DNA from: an uncultured Burkholderiales bacterium
GTDB taxonomy: Bacteria > Pseudomonadota > Gammaproteobacteria > Burkholderiales > Burkholderiaceae_C
Assembly: GCA_903844775.1 (NCBI GenBank)
Contig: CAIMUZ010000110.1
Span: 1 to 49,274 of the forward strand
DNA: 49,274 bases
Direction: 5' to 3'
Of this stretch, positions 26,448-35,301 are shown piece after piece (position 1 is the first letter of the stretch; every line of letters starts with the position of its first letter). The notes under the pieces were generated by a model, which was not told where the DNA came from, did no database searches, and saw only the letters and a list, made by a program, of their open reading frames with translations. A program made the position numbers and the translations under genes.

Positions 26448-27290
26448 ATGAAAGAGTTGCCAAACCCCACATTCCCAATTTCGCAGATTGCTTTGCCTCG
26501 GGGGTCACTTCATCAAAGCCCTCAAAATCAAAGTGCAGCCAGCAGCAATCAAGTTTCGAAATCTGCAATCAAAGTTTCATGGGCTAAACATCAGGATGAA
26601 GTAAGAGAAGCCCAAAAACTTCGTTACGAAGTTTTTGCGAATGAAATGGGTGCAAGGCTGCCTGTCACCATTGCGGGCCATGATATCGACTTGTTTGACG
26701 ATTACTGTGAGCATTTGCTTGTCAAGGATGGCGATTCGGATGCAGTCATTGGAACTTACCGTGTTTTGACACCCGTTCAAGCCAAGCGTGTTGGCGGCAC
26801 TTACACAGACACTGAGTTTGATCTAACCCGATTGCGTTTCATGCGTGAGCGCATGGTCGAATTGGGCCGAAGTTGCGTTCACCCTGGACATCGTCATGGC
26901 GGCGTTATTCTGGCTTTGTGGGGTGCGTTATTTGAGTTCATGTCCCGAAATCAATTGGACACCATGATCGGCTGCGCTAGCATTCCGATGCTTCACAACG
27001 GCATTGTCAGTGGTGATGCAGCAGCAAGCATGTGGCGTCAACTTTCTACAAAAAACTTAGCCTCCATAGAGTTTCATGTTCGTCCAAGGCTTCCGTTGCC
27101 CATCGATGAGCTCGACGCTACCTTGCTCGTTGAACCTCCCGCTTTAATCAGAGGTTATCTAAAGTTAGGTGCCAAAATATTGGGTGCGCCTGCATGGGAT
27201 CCAGACTTTAATACAGCTGACTTGCCTATGATGTTGCAAGTCAAAGATCTACCTCTTCGGTACCGAAAGAATTTTGTAGGTGCATCGTGA
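26448..27290 (+). CDS. OlsB-like N-acyltransferase (GNAT fold, ornithine-lipid type)
   Basis: A 280-residue protein from the ATG at 26448, chosen because GGAG lies 6 bp before it; the frame is open to an ATG at 26403. After a roughly 40-residue Ser/Gln/Asn-rich leader comes the OlsB/hemolysin-like acyltransferase domain: EAQKLRYEVFANEMGA, YCEHLLVKD, VIGTYRVL, then FMRERMVELGRSCVHPGHR and a hydrophobic helix. OlsB transfers a 3-hydroxyacyl chain from ACP to ornithine, the first step to phosphorus-free ornithine lipid. No olsA is next to it, so the second acylation would come from elsewhere. The stop overlaps the PlcP-like start (TGATG). The acceptor amino acid is not certain. Confidence 0.7.
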   Translation: MKELPNPTFPISQIALPRGSLHQSPQNQSAASSNQVSKSAIKVSWAKHQDEVREAQKLRYEVFANEMGARLPVTIAGHDIDLFDDYCEHLLVKDGDSDAVIGTYRVLTPVQAKRVGGTYTDTEFDLTRLRFMRERMVELGRSCVHPGHRHGGVILALWGALFEFMSRNQLDTMIGCASIPMLHNGIVSGDAAASMWRQLSTKNLASIEFHVRPRLPLPIDELDATLLVEPPALIRGYLKLGAKILGAPAWDPDFNTADLPMMLQVKDLPLRYRKNFVGAS

Positions 27291-28114
27291 TGTTCAAAGA
27301 TATTCAGGAATTTATGCCGGGAGAAAGTGCGTCAAACAAGCACTACCGTGCAATATTTATTTCTGACCTTCATCTTGGAACGCCAGGCTGTCAAGCTGAA
27401 GCGCTTTTGGAATTTTTAAAAACTCACACTTGCGACACGCTCTATTTGGTTGGCGACATCATCGATGGCTGGCAATTAAGGCGTAAATGGTATTGGCCAC
27501 AAGCGCACAATGATGTGGTGCAAAAATTATTGCGGAAAGCGCGTAAGGGCTGTCGTGTGGTTTATGTGCCTGGAAATCATGATGAGTTTGCCCGTGATTT
27601 TCTAGACCATTCTTTTGGTGGCATTGAAGTTGTAGAGCACGCCGTTCACATCACGGCCGATGGCAAAAAAATGTGGGTCATTCACGGCGACTATTTTGAT
27701 GGCGTCATTCAATTTGCCAAGTGGCTCGCTTATGTGGGAGATACCCTCTATGAAATGGCCCTCAAAGCGAATCGTCATCTAAATTACATGCGTGGGCGGC
27801 TCGGATTGCCCTATTGGTCCTTGTCTGCTTACTTAAAGCACAAAGTGAAAAAAGCTGTCAATTTCATCTCTGATTTTGAAATAGCGGTTGCACGCGAGGC
27901 GCGAAAATTAGGGTATGACGGTGTTGTTTGTGGCCACATCCATCATGCTGAAATTAGAGAAATTGAAGGCGTTCTTTATTGCAATGATGGGGACTGGGTC
28001 GAAAGTCTGACCACGCTGGTAGAGCACCACGACGGGCGCCTGGAGGTGCTTTCTTTCGATCCCTACTCAGAAGTGAAAATAATTCCAAAGACGACTTCGC
28101 TGGTGACTGCTTAA
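27290..28114 (+). CDS. PlcP-like phospholipase C / metallophosphoesterase
   Basis: A 274-residue calcineurin-like phosphoesterase with all metal motifs: FISDLHLG (D26, H28), GDIIDGW (D56), GNHDEF (N96, H97), IHGDYFDG and CGHIHHAE. LpxH-like proteins share these motifs. However, the extra stretches WYWPQAHNDVVQKLLRKARKG and NRHLNYMRGRLGLPYWSLS resemble PlcP of alphaproteobacteria, which removes phospho-head-groups from phosphatidylethanolamine and phosphatidylcholine during phosphate starvation and leaves diacylglycerol. That likeness is from memory of the family, not from an alignment. Translational coupling to an OlsB-like gene supports the lipid-remodelling reading. GTG at 27287 is an alternative start. 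Confidence 0.72.
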   Translation: MFKDIQEFMPGESASNKHYRAIFISDLHLGTPGCQAEALLEFLKTHTCDTLYLVGDIIDGWQLRRKWYWPQAHNDVVQKLLRKARKGCRVVYVPGNHDEFARDFLDHSFGGIEVVEHAVHITADGKKMWVIHGDYFDGVIQFAKWLAYVGDTLYEMALKANRHLNYMRGRLGLPYWSLSAYLKHKVKKAVNFISDFEIAVAREARKLGYDGVVCGHIHHAEIREIEGVLYCNDGDWVESLTTLVEHHDGRLEVLSFDPYSEVKIIPKTTSLVTA

Positions 28115-28132
28115 GAAATGATGGATTTGACT

Positions 28133-28747
28133 TTAAGGGCGCGATGGTGCTACCAGGCGTGCTAAATCTTCTTCTGAAATTGTTTCAAACACTTTCACAA
28201 TTTTCTGTACGCCAGAAACATTGCCAGTACTGATCAAATCAACCACTCTTTTGGCTTCTGCTTGAGTTAAGCGACCCATTAAATAGACGTTGCCACGCTC
28301 AGTCACAATTTGGACGGCAGAAGAGTGGATGTCCTTGGCTTGTATCAACAGTGCTCTTACTTTGGTGGCGATCAATATATCTTGTGCACGCTGTGTCAAA
28401 GAGCTTTCAGGGCTCACAATTAAATCATTGATCACTGATTTGACATTGTCCTGACTTTTTACGAAACGTTCAGCTTGTAATCGCTCACTTTCGTTATTGA
28501 CTTCCCCAGTCAGAAGTACCAATCGGTTATAGCTGCTGACCCTGACATTTGAACTCTTGGGCAGCTGTGATCGCAAGCCCGATTCTGATCGGAGCGATAT
28601 GGCCTCGTCTTCTAACTGAATGCCCGCAGTGCGCCGATCAATGACAACTTTAGTGGCCAATGCCGCACTACCAATGATCAAGGGTGCGCACGCACTTAAT
28701 TGGGTCAGTAAAGTCGCTATAAGAAGGGGTGTGATTAAAAATTTCAT
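28133..28747 (-). CDS. Dual-BON-domain outer-membrane lipoprotein (DolP-like)
   Basis: A 204-residue lipoprotein: a signal peptide ending in the lipobox LSAC, then two BON domains (about 48-115, with VRVSSYNRLVLLTGEVNNESE, and about 125-193, with VQIVTERGNVYLMGRLTQAEA). This layout is that of E. coli DolP (YraP), which keeps the outer membrane intact by binding anionic phospholipids at the division site. A ribosome site (AGAGG) precedes the ATG. It is convergent with the PlcP-like gene (18-bp gap), not next to the yraN-gmhA genes where DolP usually lies. Confidence 0.8.
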   Translation of the reverse strand: MKFLITPLLIATLLTQLSACAPLIIGSAALATKVVIDRRTAGIQLEDEAISLRSESGLRSQLPKSSNVRVSSYNRLVLLTGEVNNESERLQAERFVKSQDNVKSVINDLIVSPESSLTQRAQDILIATKVRALLIQAKDIHSSAVQIVTERGNVYLMGRLTQAEAKRVVDLISTGNVSGVQKIVKVFETISEEDLARLVAPSRP

Positions 28748-28793
28748 TGTGTGCCTCTAAAGAGATGGTTTCAATAAATGAATTGTTGACAAG

Positions 28794-30653
28794 CTAAGAG
28801 CTTGTAAGAGAAAGCAATTGAGGTAAGGCCATTACCCATGAGGGGAACCATGACAATAAAACCGTACCGATGAAAATTGCCATGAGGGCTGGCAGCACAG
28901 ACTGAATCACATCCTTTAAAGATTTTTTAAATACGGCGCTGGCAAAGTAAATATTCATGCCTGCGGGCGGGCATAAAAACCCCATCTCTAAATTGGCCAG
29001 AAAAATAATGCCAAAATGAATTGGATCAATGCCGTAACTCATTGCCAAAGGCAAGAGCAGTGGCACCAGTACGATGATGGCTGCATAGATCTCCATCAAT
29101 GCACCTGCGAAAAACAGAAACACGTTCAGTGCCAGTAAAAACACATACTTGTTGCTCGTGATGCTCTGAACCCATTCCGAAGCCAAATCGGGAATGCCTA
29201 CATCAATTAAATAATTAGTGAGCCCCAATGCCATACCCATAATGAGCAAAATCCCGCCAATGATTTGAGCGGCCTGATATAGACAATTTTGAAAGTTAGA
29301 AAACTTTAATTCTCGATGAATAAGTCCCTGCGTGATTAACGCGTAAGTGACTGTCAAGGCTGCACCCTCGGTTGGCGTTGCTAAACCGGAAATCAGGGAG
29401 CCAACGGCGATGAAGGGCGCCAATATTTCCCACTTGGCCTGCCAACAAGCTTGCTTCAAGCTGATTGGATTTTTGTCCGGTACTGCAGATTGCAATGCTT
29501 GCACATTTTCAAAACGGCCCACTCGCTGCGGAAATGTAATGAAGCGTCCAAAAATAAGCAATGAGAACACCATGACCAAAGCAGGAATAAGTCCTGCAAC
29601 AAACATGGTGTTGATGGGTACGCGAGCCATGATGGCGTACATGATGAGTGGCACGGAGGGTGCCAACAGCACGCCAAGCGAACTTGCGCTGGTGATCAAC
29701 CCAATACTTTTCGATTCTGGGTAGCCTGCCTTAAGTAACAAGGGCAGCATGAGCCCGCCCAGGGCCAAGATGGTCACACCACTGCCACCTGTTAAGGCCG
29801 TAAAACAACTGCACAGAAAGGCAACAGCCAGTACGGTACCGATTTTCCCTGTTCCAAAAACCGACGTAAACAGCTGGCTTAGTCGATGTGCTGCTTGGGT
29901 GTTGGCAAAAATAAGTCCTGCCAATGTGAAGAGAGGCAGCGCAGGCAGGGATGGATTCACTGTAATTTGATAGTGCGAAAGCGCTAACGAGGCCATTGGA
30001 ATGTTCTCTTGAGAAAACAAGGCCCACGACATACCACCCAAGACTAGGAATATAGGGCCGCCCAAAAATAAGAAGCTGGCTAAAAATAGCCCTAGCAATG
30101 GCCCTGGCAATGAAAAACCAAACAGTCCATTAGAAGAATTGAGTGCGATCAAAAAAGCAATCCCAATTCCAATGAACTGATTGAGCCCATTGTCGTGCCA
30201 CCGTAATCCAAATTTAATACCGAGGATGACGAATCCCAATGGCAAGGCACACAAAAAAATCCAAGTCGGTATGCCGTAAGCGATGGTTTGACCGCTTTCA
30301 ATTTCTGATGCCATGAGGTCGTAGCTTGCCAAAGCTAAGATGCCACAAATAAAGACAGAAAACAAAAATATCCAAGCGCGAGCGGAAGCCTGTAAAAAGG
30401 GATTTTTGATGTTTTTCCAAAAAGAACCCAGACTTGTTAAATGCCCCGTTCTTTCGGCAAAAATTGCACCTGCCAGCGAAAAAATCAATCCCAAGTGTTG
30501 CACTAAAACAGGCGCATTGTCGATGCCACTGCCTTGGAACGGACGAAGTAAAACTTCAATAACTGGTATCAGAACCATGCCCAATAGGGCAAGTGATGCC
30601 AACGAGGCATCCCATTGCAAAAGACCCTTTAACCGTTTTGCAGAGGCACTCAT
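28794..30653 (-). CDS. TRAP transporter, fused small and large permease (DctQM)
   Basis: A 619-residue membrane protein. The first roughly 170 residues are a four-helix DctQ-like domain (including FSLAGAIFAERTGHL). The rest is a DctM-like domain with about 12 membrane spans, including SLALSHYQITVNPSLPALPLF, LTGGSGVTILALGG and the late FGIIFLANLEMGFLCPPAGM. TRAP transporters use a sodium gradient to import a ligand captured by a periplasmic protein. It overlaps the binding-protein gene by four bases. The Q-M fusion together with a TatT partner marks the subgroup that is not a classical dicarboxylate transporter. Confidence 0.88.
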   Translation of the reverse strand: MSASAKRLKGLLQWDASLASLALLGMVLIPVIEVLLRPFQGSGIDNAPVLVQHLGLIFSLAGAIFAERTGHLTSLGSFWKNIKNPFLQASARAWIFLFSVFICGILALASYDLMASEIESGQTIAYGIPTWIFLCALPLGFVILGIKFGLRWHDNGLNQFIGIGIAFLIALNSSNGLFGFSLPGPLLGLFLASFLFLGGPIFLVLGGMSWALFSQENIPMASLALSHYQITVNPSLPALPLFTLAGLIFANTQAAHRLSQLFTSVFGTGKIGTVLAVAFLCSCFTALTGGSGVTILALGGLMLPLLLKAGYPESKSIGLITSASSLGVLLAPSVPLIMYAIMARVPINTMFVAGLIPALVMVFSLLIFGRFITFPQRVGRFENVQALQSAVPDKNPISLKQACWQAKWEILAPFIAVGSLISGLATPTEGAALTVTYALITQGLIHRELKFSNFQNCLYQAAQIIGGILLIMGMALGLTNYLIDVGIPDLASEWVQSITSNKYVFLLALNVFLFFAGALMEIYAAIIVLVPLLLPLAMSYGIDPIHFGIIFLANLEMGFLCPPAGMNIYFASAVFKKSLKDVIQSVLPALMAIFIGTVLLSWFPSWVMALPQLLSLTSS

Positions 30654-31675
30654 GGGGATTTAGAGGCGCGGTAAGCTTTAAGGTGCGCAAACACTTCATC
30701 GAAAGTGTCAGCAGGAACCATTTTCCCTCGAATTCTTGGATAGAGCGATTCACTCAATGTGCGCCATTCTTTCAGTTGCTCAGCATTGGGTTTATTGACT
30801 TGAAGTCCGCGTTTTTTCATGGCGTCAACGGCTTCTTCCACTTCTTTCCTGGCTTGTGTCCGAATGACTGCGCCTGCAGAATCGGCAGATGTACGCAAAA
30901 CACTCTGCACTTCAGGAGACATCTGATCCCAAGATTTTTTGGTAATCACAAAAGCACCAACGATAGGCGCCCAATTGATTTCCAACATGTGGGGTGCCGT
31001 ATTGTAAATTTGGGAAGCTAAAGCAAAGTAGGGTGTTGAGGGGACAACATTGATCATACCCGTTTGAATGGAGGGCAGTATGTCGCTAGGTTCCAATGGA
31101 ACAGGGGTATAGCCAAGACTTTTCATAATCTCTTGTTGTTCTGCTTCAGCCCCCCAAGCAAAAAATTTCATTTTTTTGAAATCCTCGGGACTGAAAGCCG
31201 CTTGTTTTGAAAAGAAGCGAACCCAACCCGCATCCCCCCAAGCCAAAACAACATAGCCCTTGTCTAGAAACTTCTTTTCCATACCAGGCCGCATTTTTTC
31301 GCGAACATAGTCAAGTTCTTCCCAAGACCGAAAAGCCAATGGTAAATTTTGAAGGGCGGCAATGGAGGGTTCAATGTCTCTTAAACCAACCACTGAAAGC
31401 AAAGCGGCTTGAAGTTGCCCAATGCGCATTCTGCGAACCATTTCTGCTTCGCCGCCTTGGCTGCCATCGGTAAACACGTTGAATCGTGGTGAACCTGTTT
31501 GACTTTTTTTCCAAGCCTCTCCCACTTCCATCAATTGGCGATGGTAAAGAGAGTTTTTGGGAACCAAGGAGCCGATCTTCAATTGAGCATCTGCAGCCAG
31601 CGAAAGCAAAGGAAGCCCCCATGCGAGGACCAGAATGAATTGAATAATTAATCGATGAGTACGCATTGAATTCAT
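30650..31675 (-). CDS. TRAP transporter solute-binding protein (DctP family)
   Basis: A 341-residue periplasmic protein with a signal peptide (about 1-28, cleavage after LAADA or near it). DctP features include LKIGSLVPKNSLYHRQLMEVGEAWKK, VFTDGSQGGEAEMVRRMRIGQLQAALLS, and the helix region ENVRSKMRPGMEKK-like VREKMRPGMEKK. The ligand is unknown. It lies between the TatT-like gene (15 bp) and the permease (4-bp overlap), so the three form one operon. A partner TatT suggests a hydrophobic ligand, by analogy with the Treponema system. Confidence 0.87.
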   Translation of the reverse strand: MNSMRTHRLIIQFILVLAWGLPLLSLAADAQLKIGSLVPKNSLYHRQLMEVGEAWKKSQTGSPRFNVFTDGSQGGEAEMVRRMRIGQLQAALLSVVGLRDIEPSIAALQNLPLAFRSWEELDYVREKMRPGMEKKFLDKGYVVLAWGDAGWVRFFSKQAAFSPEDFKKMKFFAWGAEAEQQEIMKSLGYTPVPLEPSDILPSIQTGMINVVPSTPYFALASQIYNTAPHMLEINWAPIVGAFVITKKSWDQMSPEVQSVLRTSADSAGAVIRTQARKEVEEAVDAMKKRGLQVNKPNAEQLKEWRTLSESLYPRIRGKMVPADTFDEVFAHLKAYRASKSP

Positions 31676-31690
31676 AGTGTTCAGGGTGAA

Positions 31691-32581
31691 TTAAAACAAG
31701 TTGTCTGTCACGGTCAATAACCACCGGGCACGACGAACCATGACCGTATTGGTTAAGTCAGTTTTGTCTTTGCCATTTTCGATGGCCAGATTCAGTAATT
31801 CTGTGAATGCCTTTTGATCTTGCGTGGCGACTGCCCAATTCTCAGCTTTAGAAACCAAGGGTGCTATTTGATCCTTGCGCCATTGAATGCCTAAATCAAA
31901 ATATTTTTCAGCAATGGCAACTTTTCCACCAGGCTTTGCCAGTTCCAATGTACCCATCATGGAAGCAAGTGCACCATGGTCGAATTGCGGATGGGCTTGC
32001 CATGCCAGCTGTGCTAATTTTAAAACTTGAGGCAAGTCTGCCACGATGTCAGGGCTGTCTTTGGACAAAGATATTGCGCCCGCCCAAGACGTCATAGTCC
32101 AGTAGGCCAGCCCCACATCGTCAGGTGAAATTGTGGGGGTTTGACTTTGCGAGGTATTTTGAAGCGATGCCGCCAGTGATTGATACTTAATACTTAAGGT
32201 GTTCAAGCCATGCGATTTGGCTCGCATGAGCATTTTTGCAGCGCGAACTCTAAGCTGGGAAGCAATTTGAATACTCTCAGATTCTTTTCTATCAGCTTCG
32301 TCCATCAAAAAGACAAAAGCATATTGTGTAAAACCTCTTGTCACAGACTCGGACAATTTAACGTGATCGGGTATCTCTTGAAGGAGTGTTTCTGAAACTT
32401 TTAAATGGTATGCACTGGCATGCATCAGAAGTTCTAAGTCTTCTTCAGTGGAGGCCATTTCTTTGGACAAGAGATCACCAGCATTCCGGAGTAGTTGGTT
32501 TTGAACGGCGCAACCGGTCAGAAAAAACGTTAAAAAGATGCTGGCGATCAGTAACCCAAAAGGTCTAAAGTTTGAGTTCAT
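31691..32581 (-). CDS. TatT-family lipoprotein of a TRAP transporter
   Basis: A 296-residue lipoprotein with a signal peptide ending in the lipobox LTGC, followed by an all-helical, TPR-like body (LLMHASAYHLKVSETLLQ, AYWTMTSWAGAISLSKDSP, ALASMMGTLELAKPGGKVAIAEKYF). This matches the T component (TatT) that associates with a DctP-like partner. The Treponema pallidum homologue forms a trimer with hydrophobic pores. The frame opens with TTG at 32584, but the next codon is the ATG at 32581, taken here as the start. It is the first gene of the TRAP operon, 93 bp downstream of psd. Confidence 0.78.
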   Translation of the reverse strand: MNSNFRPFGLLIASIFLTFFLTGCAVQNQLLRNAGDLLSKEMASTEEDLELLMHASAYHLKVSETLLQEIPDHVKLSESVTRGFTQYAFVFLMDEADRKESESIQIASQLRVRAAKMLMRAKSHGLNTLSIKYQSLAASLQNTSQSQTPTISPDDVGLAYWTMTSWAGAISLSKDSPDIVADLPQVLKLAQLAWQAHPQFDHGALASMMGTLELAKPGGKVAIAEKYFDLGIQWRKDQIAPLVSKAENWAVATQDQKAFTELLNLAIENGKDKTDLTNTVMVRRARWLLTVTDNLF

Positions 32582-32641
32582 CAAGCCAGCCCCTTTTTTT
32601 GAAGAGTTTGATTGTTCATTTGCCCACAGAAACGAGTGAAA

Positions 32642-32673
32642 TAAAAACTACGCAGCCTGCAGGGATAACTGCA
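32642..32673 (-). terminator. Possible weak terminator after psd
   Basis: On the minus strand a short stem TGCAG/CTGCA with a 6-base loop (32673-32658) is followed ten bases later by a T-rich run at 32649-32642. It lies just after the psd stop. The stem is only five pairs, so attenuation rather than full termination is possible. Confidence 0.25.
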
Positions 32674-32674
32674 T

Positions 32675-33553
32675 TCAAGATAACTTTTCAAGCAGTGCTT
32701 GGCCCATTTTAATTCGCTGCCCTGTCGCAATGCCATCTGCTAATTTAAACCCTTTTGGAACAAATACCAGGATGGTAGAGCCGTGTTGAAACCAACCCAT
32801 TTCTTGGCCCTTGTAAGTCTGAACCGCACATGGAATTTCATTCGGGCCGGTGTAGTCAACGTGAAATAGCAAATTGACTGCATGAAGTCGAAGGCTGGCG
32901 ACCAAAATAGCAGCAACAGGCACCATGATGAGGGGTGTGCCATCTTCTAATTCAAAGTTAAGCACTGCACGCTCATTTTTGCAAAAAAGTTGCTCTATGC
33001 GTTTGAGTGCAATCGGATTGACATTCCAGGTGTCGCCGGAAATGTGTGTCACGTGTTTCAGCGTTGCGTTTGCGGGCGAATGAAAACGGTGATACATGCT
33101 GGAAGTTAAGCGCAAAGTGACATAGGTGCCGTTTTTGATGGACTCGACCAGTTCACCTGTGCGTGGCGAGAAGCCCATCAAGCTGGCCAGGCTGTAAGGA
33201 AAACCTTTGGCTTGAAAGACTTGAGTGTGATCAATGGTGCCGCATTCGCCCACAATGGCGTCACAAGGGCTACTCAAGATGTGCTGACGCATGTCAATAG
33301 TTCTGGCGCCGGGCTTTAATTCTCTGGTGAAGCAATCATGCATGCTCTCAAATTGAGTTTTAGCGGCTTCACTCAAATCCAAATCTGAAAAAAGCTTCCA
33401 AACGCCTATCGAAAGGTCGCGGATGATCGGATTTTTAATTTGGCTCCACCAGCCAATGAAGCGCGTCAAGGTAATTCGAGGGATTCGATTGGTCAACAAA
33501 AAGTTCAAGTCCTCCTGTGTGGTGATTCTTTGAATTAATTGCTTCATTTTCAT
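32675..33553 (-). CDS. psd: Phosphatidylserine decarboxylase proenzyme
   Basis: A protein of about 292 residues. The self-cleavage site is HGST in MGWFQHGSTILVFVPKG near the C-terminus (the usual form is LGST), which yields the small pyruvoyl subunit. Upstream are YHRFHSPANATLKH with the catalytic His and HVTHISGDTWNVNP. It decarboxylates phosphatidylserine to phosphatidylethanolamine at the inner membrane. The frame extends to a GTG at 33595, but the ATG at 33553 or the one two codons later, both just after AGGA, are better starts. It diverges from the aminotransferase gene. Whether another psd exists next to pssA elsewhere is unknown. Confidence 0.88.
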   Translation of the reverse strand: MKMKQLIQRITTQEDLNFLLTNRIPRITLTRFIGWWSQIKNPIIRDLSIGVWKLFSDLDLSEAAKTQFESMHDCFTRELKPGARTIDMRQHILSSPCDAIVGECGTIDHTQVFQAKGFPYSLASLMGFSPRTGELVESIKNGTYVTLRLTSSMYHRFHSPANATLKHVTHISGDTWNVNPIALKRIEQLFCKNERAVLNFELEDGTPLIMVPVAAILVASLRLHAVNLLFHVDYTGPNEIPCAVQTYKGQEMGWFQHGSTILVFVPKGFKLADGIATGQRIKMGQALLEKLS

Positions 33554-33612
33554 AGTCCTGTCACTAAATTTAAATAAAAAGATGACTTCAACCACTCATC
33601 TTCGGATTCAAC

Positions 33613-35268
33613 GTGTCTGTTCAACTAGCCTTATCCCTTGGTGCACTTGCGCTTTCACTGCCTTTTATCAAAAGGCGCTTAGAACTTTCTCGAGCTAAGC
33701 ATCCTTCCCTGACGGGTCATTCACGGATGGCCAAACGGGTCGTTTCCTTCTTACCAGGCTATGAATTCACTGAGGCCCAATTCTTTTCATGTGATGGTGC
33801 TCCAGAGTCTGTGGCGAGCAATAGGCGAGCTGCTTTTTATCAACTGGCCAATTTATTGCAAACCCGACATTCAAAAAGTATCGAATTAACCACAGAAGCA
33901 CGAGAGATCATTTCAGACCTTCAGTTCACGGGGGCTTATCGTGTGCCTTTTCAATTCAGTCCCTTGGTACGACAACATTTGAAAGTTGGGGCCTTTATAC
34001 AGTCTGCAGATGGCGTATTTGTGACAGACCAAGACGGACAAAAATTCTACGACCTGACAGGTTCCTATGGCGTCAACGTATTTGGCGCTGATTTTTACAA
34101 AGCCTGTATGAAAGAGGGCTCAGAACGAGTCCAGCAAGTGGGCGCTACTTTGGGTGCTTATCATCCCTGCGTTGCATACAACATCCAGCGTCTGAAGGAA
34201 ATATCTGGATTAGACCAAGTATCGTTTCACATGTCAGGAACTGAGGCGGTCATGCAGGCGGTTCGGTTGGCCAGGTATCACACGGGTCGCAAGAATTTAG
34301 TGCGATTTTGCGGGGCTTACCATGGCTGGTGGGAAGATGTACAACCAGGCCCAGGCAACCCCATGCCGCCGCGCGAAACTTACACATTACGAGACATGCA
34401 CGCCAATTCACTTAAAGTATTGCGGACAAGAAAAGACATTGCTTGCGTGTTGATTAATCCGTTACAAGCCTTGCATTTAAATCAAGGCGCACCTGGTGAT
34501 TCCTCATTGGTTGACAGCAGTCGTAAAGCTTCCTATGACAGAGCAGCCTACACAGCTTGGCTGAAAGAGCTTAGAGAGGTGTGTACGGAGCGAAATATCG
34601 TTTTGATATTTGACGAGGTCTTTTTAGGATTCAGATTGGCCAAAGGCGGCGCTCAGGCATATTTTGATGTGAAAGCTGACATGGTCACATACGGCAAGAC
34701 ATTGGGCGGGGGTTATCCAGTTGGTGTTGTATGCGGACGAGCTGACTTGATGAAGCGGTTCAGATCAGAAAGGCCAGCAGATATCTGTTTTGCGCGCGGG
34801 ACATTCAATGCACATCCACATGTGATGGGTGCGATGTCGGTATTTTTAGAGAAAATTGAGTCCACAGAGATCAGTGAAATCTACGCCAACGTAGAACAGC
34901 AATGGAACAGCCGGCGCGAAAAATTCAATCAAGTGATGAGAGAGAAAGACTTGCCACTGAGGGCCGCCAACATGTCCAGTGTATGGAGCTTGTATTACAC
35001 AGAACCCTCTAGATACAACTGGATGCTCCAATATTACTTGCGTGCAGAAGGGCTTGCCTTGAGTTGGGTTGGCACAGGCCGATTGATTTTCAGCTTAAAT
35101 TACAGTGATGCTGAATTTAATGCAGTCCTTGATAAATTTGTACAAGCATGCGAAAAAATGAAAGCTGCGCAATGGTTTTGGGCACCCCCGCAGCTTACCA
35201 ATAAATTGATTCGGAGACGCATTTTGAAAGAAATGTTTTTCCCGAAAAAGACACTTGAAGCGTCATGA
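33613..35268 (+). CDS. Membrane-anchored class III aminotransferase, GSA-aminomutase-like, function unknown
   Basis: A 551-residue PLP enzyme starting at GTG 33613. A hydrophobic N-terminus (LALSLGALALSLPF, about 4-18) and a roughly 125-residue leader precede a complete fold-type I domain. Seen in order are GVFVTDQDGQKFYDLTGSYGV, HMSGTEAVMQAVRLAR, FCGAYHGWWEDVQ, IFDEVFLGFR and the Schiff-base lysine K362 in VTYGKTLGGGYPVG. It resembles glutamate-1-semialdehyde aminomutase in the core, but the leader and C-terminal tail make a role as HemL unlikely. Proteins of this shape often belong to lipid or secondary-metabolite pathways. Divergence from psd and the lipid genes around it suggest an envelope role; the substrate is unknown. 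Confidence 0.7.
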   Translation: MSVQLALSLGALALSLPFIKRRLELSRAKHPSLTGHSRMAKRVVSFLPGYEFTEAQFFSCDGAPESVASNRRAAFYQLANLLQTRHSKSIELTTEAREIISDLQFTGAYRVPFQFSPLVRQHLKVGAFIQSADGVFVTDQDGQKFYDLTGSYGVNVFGADFYKACMKEGSERVQQVGATLGAYHPCVAYNIQRLKEISGLDQVSFHMSGTEAVMQAVRLARYHTGRKNLVRFCGAYHGWWEDVQPGPGNPMPPRETYTLRDMHANSLKVLRTRKDIACVLINPLQALHLNQGAPGDSSLVDSSRKASYDRAAYTAWLKELREVCTERNIVLIFDEVFLGFRLAKGGAQAYFDVKADMVTYGKTLGGGYPVGVVCGRADLMKRFRSERPADICFARGTFNAHPHVMGAMSVFLEKIESTEISEIYANVEQQWNSRREKFNQVMREKDLPLRAANMSSVWSLYYTEPSRYNWMLQYYLRAEGLALSWVGTGRLIFSLNYSDAEFNAVLDKFVQACEKMKAAQWFWAPPQLTNKLIRRRILKEMFFPKKTLEAS

Positions 35269-35270
35269 AG

Positions 35271-35292
35271 CAGTGTGAATGAATTCACACTG
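35271..35292. terminator. Hairpin between the convergent aminotransferase and YkgJ genes
   Basis: A perfect nine-base stem CAGTGTGAA/TTCACACTG with a TGAA loop starts 3 bp after the aminotransferase stop codon. The following bases (AAAGCTTATTTAATAC) have only short T-runs, so it may be a weak terminator or an mRNA-end-protecting structure for either gene. Confidence 0.5.
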
Positions 35293-35301
35293 AAAGCTTA
35301 T

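Noticed and set aside
27290-28114. Simple assignment as LpxH (UDP-2,3-diacylglucosamine hydrolase)
   Set aside because: The metal motifs are shared, but the insert sequences and the pairing with an OlsB-like gene fit PlcP better. It is not fully excluded.
33613-35268. The aminotransferase as hemL (glutamate-1-semialdehyde aminomutase) completing the hemA pathway
   Set aside because: The core motifs are similar, but the long hydrophobic leader, the extra length and the distance from hemA argue against it.
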